From NCBI GenBank assembly GCA_017849315.1, contig JAFIHQ010000029.1:1-10697 (forward strand): a stretch of DNA of 10,697 nt. Reading direction: 5' to 3'. The number at the start of each line of letters is the position of its first letter. Position 1 is the stretch's first letter. Positions 5,301 to 10,697 of the stretch are shown piece after piece. The notes beneath the pieces were generated by a model. It was not told the origin of the DNA. It worked only from the letters and a program-made list of their open reading frames with translations, and did no database searches. The translations under genes were made by a program, and so were the position numbers. Source of the stretch: Treponema sp. (lineage in GTDB: Bacteria; Spirochaetota; Spirochaetia; Treponematales; Rectinemataceae).

Positions 5301-6930
5301 TATGCGGGTAATCCCAATTCTCCGCCGGAATAAAGCTCTCCTTGATGGCACGCTCCGACACCCAACGATACAGGTTGAGTTCGGTGCCGGCCTTGTCGTT
5401 GGTACCGGACGCGCGGGCGCCGCCAAAAGGCTGCTGGCCAACGACCGCCCCTGTCGGCTTGTCGTTGATGTAGAAATTGCCCACACAGTCGCGCAGGGCG
5501 TCCTCCATCATCTGAATGTCGCGGCGGTCGTTGGCGAAGATCGCACCGGTGAGGCCGAAGGGGCTGGTGGTGTCGACAAGCTGCAGGGTCTCTTGGACCT
5601 TGGCGTCGTCGTAAACGTAGACGCACAAGACGGGACCGAAAATCTCTTCTTCCATAAGGCGCCCGCGCGGATTCGTCGTTTCAATAATGGTGGGGTGTAC
5701 AAACCACCCTGTTGAGTCGTCATAGGTGCCGCCTTTTACAATGGTGTATTCTTCGGGACGAGCCTTGGCGTAGTCGATATAGGAGGCGATATTCTTGAAG
5801 GCCTTTTGGTCGATCACTGCGCCCATAAACACGGAAAAGTCCGCAGGGTCGCCCATCTTGGCGCTGTCGATAAAGGAACTCACGAGGTCTTTCACTTGGG
5901 GCCAGATGGAGCGCGGAATATAGGCTCGGCTTGCCGCAGAGCATTTCTGCCCCTGGTACTCAAAGGCGCCGCGGAACAACGCTACTGCGAGCGCGCGGAC
6001 ATTGCAGTTGGGATGTGCAAAGATAAAGTCCTTGCCGCCCGTTTCCCCCACCATGCGCGGATAGCTCTTGTAGACACCCTTATTCAGGTTTTCGGCTACT
6101 TCAAGCCAGATCGATCTAAACGTGGCTGTGGAACCGGTAAAGTGTAAGCCTGCAAATCGAGGGTCGTTGAAGACCGTTGGTCCGATCTGGGCACCGTCTC
6201 CCGGTATGAAGTTGATAACGCCATCGGGTAGGCCTGCTTCCTGCAGTAATTTCATCACATAGTAATTGGACAAAACGGCGGAGCTCGCCGGCTTCCACAC
6301 GACCGTGTTGCCCATGACTGCGGGCGCGGCCGGAAGGTTGCCGCTTATCGACGTAAAATTGAAGGGCGTCAGCGCATAGACAAAGCCCTCGAGCGGACGG
6401 TATTCCACGCGGTTCCACACCTGAGCCGCGTTGGCATAGGGTTGACGCTTGTAAATCTCGCTCATGTAATAAACGTTGAACCTGAAAAAGTCGGCAAGCT
6501 CACAGGCCGAGTCGATTTCGGCCTGATACACACTCTTGCTTTGCCCCAGCATCGTCGCGGCATTGAGTATCGGCCGGTACTTGGTGGAGATGAGATCAGC
6601 TGCCTTGAGGAAGACCGAGGCCCTGGCGTGCCATGGCAGGTTTGCCCATTCTTTGCGCGCTTTTTCCGCGGCATCGATGGCGCTGGTGACGACCGCGGGC
6701 GTTGCCTTGTAATACGTCGCCAGCAGCAATTTGTGGTTGTGCGGAGCGCGGATTTCTCCCCGCTCGCCAGATCGAATCTCCTTACCCCCGATGATAATAG
6801 GTATGTCGACAACCGTTTGGCTCATGCGCTTGAGCTCATTGTGAAGCGCCTCGGCTTCCGGAGATCCCGGCACATAATTGTAGACACGCTCATTGACAGG
6901 GCAGGGCGGTACGAATGTTCCATCTGGCAT
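5293..6930 (-). CDS. pruA: L-glutamate gamma-semialdehyde (1-pyrroline-5-carboxylate) dehydrogenase
   Basis: 545 residues, the length of single-function ALDH4A1-type enzymes. It oxidises glutamate gamma-semialdehyde, the open form of pyrroline-5-carboxylate, to glutamate with NAD+, the second step of proline breakdown. Aldehyde dehydrogenase landmarks in order: PFNFTSISGNLP (189-200), VVWKPA for cofactor binding (211-216), HFTGST (263-268), the general base E296 in GETGGKD, the nucleophile C330 in GQKCSA, EEIFGP (428-433), and PFGGARASGTNDKAG (501-515). The last motif is characteristic of the P5C dehydrogenase branch. ATG 6930 has a strong AGGAGG (6944-6939) 8 bases upstream. No proline dehydrogenase gene is adjacent, so the enzyme is not fused to one as in bifunctional PutA. 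It is divergent from ribokinase. Confidence 0.94.
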   Translation of the reverse strand: MPDGTFVPPCPVNERVYNYVPGSPEAEALHNELKRMSQTVVDIPIIIGGKEIRSGERGEIRAPHNHKLLLATYYKATPAVVTSAIDAAEKARKEWANLPWHARASVFLKAADLISTKYRPILNAATMLGQSKSVYQAEIDSACELADFFRFNVYYMSEIYKRQPYANAAQVWNRVEYRPLEGFVYALTPFNFTSISGNLPAAPAVMGNTVVWKPASSAVLSNYYVMKLLQEAGLPDGVINFIPGDGAQIGPTVFNDPRFAGLHFTGSTATFRSIWLEVAENLNKGVYKSYPRMVGETGGKDFIFAHPNCNVRALAVALFRGAFEYQGQKCSAASRAYIPRSIWPQVKDLVSSFIDSAKMGDPADFSVFMGAVIDQKAFKNIASYIDYAKARPEEYTIVKGGTYDDSTGWFVHPTIIETTNPRGRLMEEEIFGPVLCVYVYDDAKVQETLQLVDTTSPFGLTGAIFANDRRDIQMMEDALRDCVGNFYINDKPTGAVVGQQPFGGARASGTNDKAGTELNLYRWVSERAIKESFIPAENWDYPHMH

Positions 6931-6958
6931 AGAAAAAGCCTCCTGATTGTTATCTCAT

Positions 6959-6986
6959 GTTATATAAACGAATTACGTTGTTAAAG
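6959..6986 (-). promoter_or_regulatory. Weak candidate promoter of the P5C dehydrogenase gene
   Basis: On the minus strand TATAAC (6964-6959) lies 16 bp after CTTTAA (6986-6981). The predicted start near 6952 gives a leader of about 20 bases carrying the AGGAGG ribosome site. The -35 match is poor. Confidence 0.3.
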
Positions 6987-7156
6987 CCGCACTTCGGAAC
7001 TTTTTGCCTTATAGAAAAAGCCTAAATGCGCTTGCCGATTATGTCAAGGAAGAATCGTATAACCGAGCTGGATAAAAGAGACACATGAGGCTATGCTGGG
7101 ACAAACCCGAGGCAGAGCTTTGCGAGATTTTGATACGGAGGCTTGGAGGGGTAGAA

Positions 7157-8110
7157 ATGGAGCAAAATGAACAGAAAAGACCACGGATCGTCGTCATGGG
7201 CAGCTACGTCACCGACTTGATGGGCAGAGCGCAACGTATACCGGTTGCAGGGGAGACTGTAAAAGGCGACTTGTTCAAGACGGGCCCCGGCGGAAAGGGT
7301 GGCAATCAGGCCGTGGCCGCTGCGCGCGCAGGCGGCAGCGTGGCAATGATTACCAAGCTGGGCGCCGATGTGTTTGGCGACCTGGCACTACAGAACTTCG
7401 ACAACGAAGGCATTGACAGGCGCTTTGTAATTTGGACCGAAGCTTATCCCACCGGTGCCGCGCTTATCATGGTCAGCAAGGAAACGGGCCAAAATTCGAT
7501 TCTCGTGATTCCGGGCGCCTGCGAAAATCTCACCACCGAAGAAGTAGAGGCAGCGATGAGTGCGCTATTGCCTGCCGACATTTTGATGCTTCAACTCGAG
7601 ACAAACTTGGAGGCATTAGAACAAAGCCTGCGAATGGCATCAGAAAGCGGTTTGAAGGTAATGCTCAACCCGGCGCCTGCCCAGGAAATTCCACAGGAAT
7701 TCTACAAAATGATCGACTTTCTCACACCGAACGAAACCGAAGCATCGACGCTTTCCGGAATAGAGGTCGTTTCCATAGAGCGCGCGAAGCAGGCGGCAAG
7801 CGTGCTTCAAAACCAAGGTGCCAAAAATGTTGTGATCACGCTCGGAGAAAAGGGAGCGCTTGCGCTGGATGATGAAGGACAATTCTACGAGGTACCTGCT
7901 TTTAAGGTTGAAGCAGTGGATACGACCGGGGCCGGCGACGCCTTTAACGGGGCGTTTGCTCTTGCGCTCGCCGAGCATAAACACTTGGTCGACGCGATCG
8001 TTTTTGCCAACGCGGCTGCGGCCATTTCAGTAACCAGAATTGGCACAGCGCCATCGATGGCGTATAGAGAGGAAATAGAAAAATTTCTGTTTGAAAATTC
8101 TGCGAAGTAG
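7157..8110 (+). CDS. rbsK: Ribokinase (PfkB family)
   Basis: Phosphorylates D-ribose to ribose-5-phosphate with ATP in the cytoplasm. From ATG 7157 the protein has 317 residues, close to the usual ribokinase length. ATG 7157 was chosen because GGAGGGG (7145-7151) lies 5 bases upstream; an in-frame ATG at 7085 would add 24 residues that resemble nothing in the family. Motifs: the N-terminal sugar-binding GGKGGNQA (45-52), NPAP (171-174), PNETE (191-195), and the C-terminal PfkB signature DTTGAGDAFNGAFA (255-268) with catalytic D261. The combination GGKGGNQA, NPAP and PNE points to ribokinase over fructokinase or adenosine kinase. No ribose transporter, rbsD or LacI-type regulator is beside it. 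A possible -10 TATAAC lies at 7058-7063 without a good -35. Confidence 0.9.
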   Translation: MEQNEQKRPRIVVMGSYVTDLMGRAQRIPVAGETVKGDLFKTGPGGKGGNQAVAAARAGGSVAMITKLGADVFGDLALQNFDNEGIDRRFVIWTEAYPTGAALIMVSKETGQNSILVIPGACENLTTEEVEAAMSALLPADILMLQLETNLEALEQSLRMASESGLKVMLNPAPAQEIPQEFYKMIDFLTPNETEASTLSGIEVVSIERAKQAASVLQNQGAKNVVITLGEKGALALDDEGQFYEVPAFKVEAVDTTGAGDAFNGAFALALAEHKHLVDAIVFANAAAAISVTRIGTAPSMAYREEIEKFLFENSAK

Positions 8111-8187
8111 CAAAATCCGAACGGTGCCAACAAGCCAAAATTAGGATTCAAGTGGCTAAATACCCAGCACCACGTGCCCCGAAGTAG

Positions 8188-8261
<74 letters not shown>

Positions 8262-8275
8262 AAAAGGCAAGGCGA

Positions 8276-8305
8276 ATACTAGCCCAAAGCGCAGAAGCCT
8301 GTCAA
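8276..8305 (-). promoter_or_regulatory. Promoter of tRNA-Ala
   Basis: On the minus strand a perfect TTGACA (8305-8300) and TAGTAT (8281-8276) are 18 bp apart. The predicted start near 8269 gives a leader of about 8 bases before the tRNA. The -35 sits in the centre of the palindrome AAGCCT-GTCA-AGGCTT (8295-8310). Confidence 0.65.
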
Positions 8306-8310
8306 GGCTT
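8295..8310. repeat. 16-bp palindrome over the tRNA-Ala -35 box
   Basis: AAGCCT (8295-8300), GTCA, AGGCTT (8305-8310): two perfect 6-bp arms centred on the TTGACA hexamer. It could be an operator limiting promoter access, or chance. It also lies upstream of the divergent methyltransferase gene. Confidence 0.6.
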
Positions 8311-8325
8311 GCCCTTGCGTTCGTC

Positions 8326-8354
8326 TTGTATATTCGGCGGGAATCCTTCATACT
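8326..8354 (+). promoter_or_regulatory. Candidate promoter giving a leaderless methyltransferase mRNA
   Basis: TTGTAT (8326-8331) and CATACT (8349-8354) are 17 bp apart. The -10 ends 6 bases before the ATG at 8361, placing the transcript start on or next to the start codon. An alternative -10 TATATT (8329-8334) lacks a well-spaced -35 and would give a leader of about 20 bases without a Shine-Dalgarno sequence. Confidence 0.35.
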
Positions 8355-8360
8355 GGCTGC

Positions 8361-9524
8361 ATGACAACAGTCAATCCTGACAAAAAAATACGGGGCATCG
8401 CCCTCTGCGCCATCGGGGTCGAAAAAATAGTATCCCAGGAACTGGAACGTTTAGACTTAAAGTCTGAGGAGCGCAAGCCGGGCCAGGTGTTTTTTGATAT
8501 CAACGAAGGCAATTTCGCCCGCGATGTTGCGCGGGCAAACATTGGGTTACGCACTGCGGAACGTGTCCTTCTGGAACTTGGGCGCTTCCCTGCACCAGAT
8601 TTTGACGCATTTTACGAGGGAGTGGCGGCGCTGCCCTGGGAACTGTGCTGCTTCAAGGATTCGGCACTGCAGATCGAGCGCGTGCGTTCCCACAATTCCA
8701 ACCTGAATGCCCAAACCACGCTCCAGTCCATGGCGCAAAAAGCCGCATACGAGCACCTGATGCAGCATTATCGGCTTGCCACCATGCCAGCATCTGGCAA
8801 TGAGGTGTCGGTCCGGATCTACCTGGAGGCCAATGAGTGCCTCATTGGCGTAGACACTTCCGGAGTGGCCCTCCACAAGCGTGGCTATCGCCCGCAGGGC
8901 GGAGTGGCGCCGCTCAAAGAGACCATTGCGGCGTCCTTGCTGTTTTTTACCGGATGGAACAGGAAATTTGCGCTTCTCGATCCGTTTTGTGGCTCTGGCA
9001 CCATAGCCATCGAAGCCGCACTCTATGCCCTGGATTTTGCCCCCGGACTCAACCGGCGGTTTGCCTTTGAGCAAATGCCGGCCGTGCAGGCGCGCCCCGT
9101 CCAGGACGTCCGCGACTATTTCGAGAGCAAAATCCGGAACGACGTCGATGTGGATATCCGCGCAAGCGACATCGACCCCGCCGTTCTGGCGGTTGCGCGA
9201 AAGTGCGCCTGCGCGGCCGGCGTCGAGGATTGGATCACTTTTGAGCAGAAGAAAGCCGAGGACGCGGAACCTTTTCGCGTAGGTAAAGGCATCCTGCTTA
9301 CGAATCCTCCCTATGGCAAGCGTTTGGGTACCGTTGAGGACGCCAAAGTCCTCTATGGTGGGCTCAAGGACATGGGAGACCGTTTTGTTGCAGCGGGTTG
9401 GGGTATGGGTTTTATCACTGAAATGGAAGAATTTGGGGAGTATTTTGGCCGGACTGCAGAAATCCGCCATCACCTAATCAATGGGGCGGAAGATCAGTGG
9501 TTCCACTGGTATCCCGCCCCATAA
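8361..9524 (+). CDS. THUMP-domain rRNA guanine-N2 methyltransferase (RlmL/YpsC family)
   Basis: 387 residues. Predicted to transfer a methyl group from S-adenosylmethionine to the exocyclic amine of a guanine in 23S rRNA. The N-terminal part (about 10-165) fits the ferredoxin-like plus THUMP RNA-binding module, followed by the linker LHKRGYRPQGGVAPLKETIA. The catalytic domain has motif I DPFCGSGT (207-214), the acidic adenosine-binding SDIDP (269-273), and the N-methyltransferase motif IV NPPYGKRLG (315-323). The length fits the single-domain YpsC type, not the long RlmKL fusion of Escherichia coli, which carries a second methyltransferase domain. The exact target base (G2445 in E. coli numbering for RlmL) is inferred from the family. 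ATG 8361 is the only plausible start and has no Shine-Dalgarno sequence. Confidence 0.9.
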   Translation: MTTVNPDKKIRGIALCAIGVEKIVSQELERLDLKSEERKPGQVFFDINEGNFARDVARANIGLRTAERVLLELGRFPAPDFDAFYEGVAALPWELCCFKDSALQIERVRSHNSNLNAQTTLQSMAQKAAYEHLMQHYRLATMPASGNEVSVRIYLEANECLIGVDTSGVALHKRGYRPQGGVAPLKETIAASLLFFTGWNRKFALLDPFCGSGTIAIEAALYALDFAPGLNRRFAFEQMPAVQARPVQDVRDYFESKIRNDVDVDIRASDIDPAVLAVARKCACAAGVEDWITFEQKKAEDAEPFRVGKGILLTNPPYGKRLGTVEDAKVLYGGLKDMGDRFVAAGWGMGFITEMEEFGEYFGRTAEIRHHLINGAEDQWFHWYPAP

Positions 9525-9525
9525 A

Positions 9526-9572
9526 GTTCGGTGAGCGCCGTGAGCCTTGCATTTCACCGAGGTATCCCGAAC
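9526..9572. repeat. Overlapping inverted repeats between convergent genes
   Basis: TCGGTGA (9528-9534) can pair with TCACCGA (9554-9560), or the overlapping GTTCGG (9526-9531) can pair with CCGAAC (9567-9572). The two pairings exclude each other. The segment starts just after the methyltransferase stop and precedes the ATPase stop on the other strand. No T-tract follows on either strand, so termination by the usual mechanism is not supported. Confidence 0.5.
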
Positions 9573-9599
9573 GGCAAACCGCTCAGATTATCAGTGCTG

Positions 9600-10319
9600 C
9601 TAGTCGTTCGAAGCTGAGTTTTCTGCTATAAGGAGCGATTTGGCATCCAGTTTAAGGCTGAGCTCATGGAGGTTGAGCCTGTCGTGATCCTTAACCACCT
9701 TGAAGTGGATATAGTCAGTCATCGGTTCCAACAGGATCAACACCGAAATAAGATCGATGAACTCCCTCAAGCAGAAAGGCACGTTGTGTTTGTCCACGAG
9801 CGGCTCTTCTCCTGTCATCGTGCAGGAATACCAGATCTGAAGGCCCATCTCTGTAACAAACGCCTTGATTTTCTGGAAATGCTCCACCGAAGCCTTGGTA
9901 AAATCGTACCCGTCGACAATGATCGTCTTTGCGTCAAATCCGCCTTCCACAATCAATGCCTTGACCGAGCGCAGGATTTGTTCCACCGAGACGCCTTCCT
10001 GGGTAAAGTTCAGGATTACGCGGTTACGGACAAGCTCTTCTTTGACGTCGTCGATTTTTTCAAGATTCTTGCGGCGCGCCAATTCATTGAACATATTTTC
10101 ATACCAGGAAATGACATAGCTTGTATGTGTGTTGAATGATATATGGATAACCTTTTCTCCCCGGATAAGCTTGTCCAAGGCGAGCTGAACGAGCACCGAT
10201 GTCTTGCCGATGCCTTTCTTGCTGGCAACGACGCCGATCTCTCCAGGTTTAAGACCGCCCTCAATGGAGTTTTCCAGGATTCGTACAGGGCTCTTCGTGA
10301 TAAATTCTTCCTTTAGCAT
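9600..10319 (-). CDS. RecA/DnaB-fold P-loop ATPase of unknown function
   Basis: 239 residues from ATG 10319, which has AAGGAG (10330-10325) 5 bases upstream. A GTG at 10358 would add 13 unlikely residues. The opening GGLKPGEIGVVASKKGIGKT resembles the start of the RecA-fold core of DnaB, RadA and KaiC proteins. Walker A is SKKGIGKT (33-40), and K34 stands five residues before the P-loop K39, as in ParA/MinD deviant Walker A loops. Walker B is TIIVDGYDF (132-140, D136). After the second strand the sequence reads ISFN, where KaiC/DnaB proteins usually have a Glu. A charged, probably helical stretch (about 75-100) follows. There are no membrane segments, DNA-binding motif or zinc finger. It lies next to the EF-G gene on the same strand but has its own candidate promoters. 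I do not recognise the specific family. Confidence 0.75.
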   Translation of the reverse strand: MLKEEFITKSPVRILENSIEGGLKPGEIGVVASKKGIGKTSVLVQLALDKLIRGEKVIHISFNTHTSYVISWYENMFNELARRKNLEKIDDVKEELVRNRVILNFTQEGVSVEQILRSVKALIVEGGFDAKTIIVDGYDFTKASVEHFQKIKAFVTEMGLQIWYSCTMTGEEPLVDKHNVPFCLREFIDLISVLILLEPMTDYIHFKVVKDHDRLNLHELSLKLDAKSLLIAENSASND

Positions 10320-10395
10320 TGTTTCTCCTTCCGGCGGAGCCCGCTCTTCGCGCCCCACCTAAACAGGATTAAACCGAAGTGCCTTTACGCTCTTC

Positions 10396-10422
10396 AGTAT
10401 ACCACATCGCGTCAAAGTTCAA
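10396..10422 (-). promoter_or_regulatory. Candidate promoter of the ATPase gene, proximal
   Basis: On the minus strand TTGAAC (10422-10417) and TATACT (10401-10396) are 15 bp apart, a short spacer but with good boxes. The predicted leader is about 70 bases. Confidence 0.4.
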
Positions 10423-10427
10423 TCGCC

Positions 10428-10457
10428 ATTATAGCGCTCTTGTGCCTCACGGCGCAA
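10428..10457 (-). promoter_or_regulatory. Candidate promoter of the ATPase gene, distal
   Basis: On the minus strand TTGCGC (10457-10452) and a perfect TATAAT (10433-10428) are 18 bp apart. The predicted start lies near 10421, inside the proximal candidate promoter, giving a leader of about 100 bases. Confidence 0.45.
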
Positions 10458-10489
10458 AATAATAAACCAAACCGATTCGTTTTTTCTGC

Positions 10490-10505
10490 TGCGCTATTGT
10501 GCGCA
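10490..10505 (-). repeat. Short hairpin immediately after the EF-G stop codon
   Basis: TGCGC (10505-10501), six-base loop, GCGCA (10494-10490), directly abutting the EF-G stop. What follows on the minus strand is GCAGAAAAAACG, without T's, so it is not a standard intrinsic terminator. It may protect the 3' end or be incidental. Confidence 0.4.
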
Positions 10506-10697
10506 CTATTTCTGCTGAGCTTCTTTCTTGCGTTTCTCGATGTAGTCTTTTTGTAGCTGCTCCGAGATGGAATTGGGTACCTTGCCGTATTTTTCCAGTT
10601 CCATGGTGAATTCTGCCTTTCCCTGGGTAAGAGAACGCAGCACGGTTGAGTAGCCGAACATCTCGGCAAGCGGAACCTCGGCCTCGACGCGGCAGAA
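10506..10697 (-). CDS. fusA: Elongation factor G, C-terminal fragment, cut by window edge
   Basis: The frame is open from the right edge for 63 codons to TAG (10508-10506). It matches the C-terminal domain V of EF-G, the GTPase that moves tRNA and mRNA through the ribosome after each peptide bond. The conserved part is EVPLAEMFGYSTVLRSLTQG followed by KAEFTMELEKYGKVP. The protein ends in a Lys-rich tail (EKRKKEAQQK). The GTPase domain is outside the window, so a second EF-G paralogue (EF-G2 type) cannot be ruled out. Another frame over the same bases gives an 85-codon reading without any family resemblance. Confidence 0.93.
   Translation of the reverse strand, partial: FCRVEAEVPLAEMFGYSTVLRSLTQGKAEFTMELEKYGKVPNSISEQLQKDYIEKRKKEAQQK

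Noticed and set aside
7085..7156. In-frame 24-residue N-terminal extension of ribokinase
   Set aside because: ATG 7157 has a strong GGAGGGG at proper spacing and gives normal family length. The extension has no ribosome site and resembles nothing in ribokinases.
8547..9473. 308-codon open reading on the minus strand inside the methyltransferase gene
   Set aside because: It lies wholly antisense to a well-supported gene with all family motifs, has no recognisable domain, and its composition is what complementary reading of a G+C-rich gene gives.
10320..10358. GTG start adding 13 residues to the ATPase
   Set aside because: ATG 10319 has AAGGAG 5 bases upstream; the added residues (MGREERAPPEGET) contain the translated ribosome site itself.
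10412..10669. 85-codon minus-strand open reading overlapping the EF-G end
   Set aside because: It is in the wrong frame. The frame that reads EVPLAEMFGYSTVLRSLTQG is clearly EF-G.

Overview
The window is a compact bacterial chromosome segment of about 10.7 kb, roughly half G+C by eye, with core housekeeping genes on both strands and no insertion sequence, phage gene, CRISPR array or other sign of a mobile island. The protein sequences suggest a spirochaete, probably a Treponema-like lineage. The hints are a SecF that opens with DFQAGIN and has an enlarged periplasmic domain, the style of the rhomboid and EF-G C-terminus, and tRNA genes without an encoded CCA. This assignment comes from family resemblance alone, with no search behind it.

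Layout, left to right. (1) The 3' part of secF (+), entering from the left edge, followed by a clear intrinsic terminator. (2) A tRNA-Cys(GCA) gene (+) with its own promoter. (3) A 637-aa membrane protein (+) made of a CHASE-type sensor domain, a long Pro/Glu/Ala-rich linker and a phosphoreceiver domain, with no histidine kinase. (4) A rhomboid intramembrane serine protease (+). (5) On the minus strand, a soluble PlsC/GPAT-like acyltransferase with a consensus promoter and a hairpin leader, preceded upstream by an L-glutamate gamma-semialdehyde (P5C) dehydrogenase. (6) Divergently on plus, a ribokinase. (7) A tRNA-Ala(GGC) gene (-) with a promoter divergent from a THUMP-domain rRNA methyltransferase (+). 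(8) On minus, a RecA-fold P-loop ATPase of unknown role, then the last 63 codons of elongation factor G at the right edge.

The genes do not form one pathway. They touch protein export (secF), signalling (CHASE-receiver), membrane proteolysis (rhomboid), phospholipid synthesis (acyltransferase), proline/glutamate catabolism (P5C dehydrogenase), ribose entry into metabolism (ribokinase) and translation (two tRNAs, rRNA methyltransferase, EF-G). Most genes look singly transcribed. I found no convincing new multi-gene system.

The most interesting items are the kinase-less CHASE-receiver protein and its ambiguous start, the RecA-fold ATPase with an unusual nucleotide-binding motif, and the acyltransferase with a substituted motif III and a palindromic leader. 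Three short perfect tandem duplications (15, 14 and 11 bp) also look like recent slippage events.
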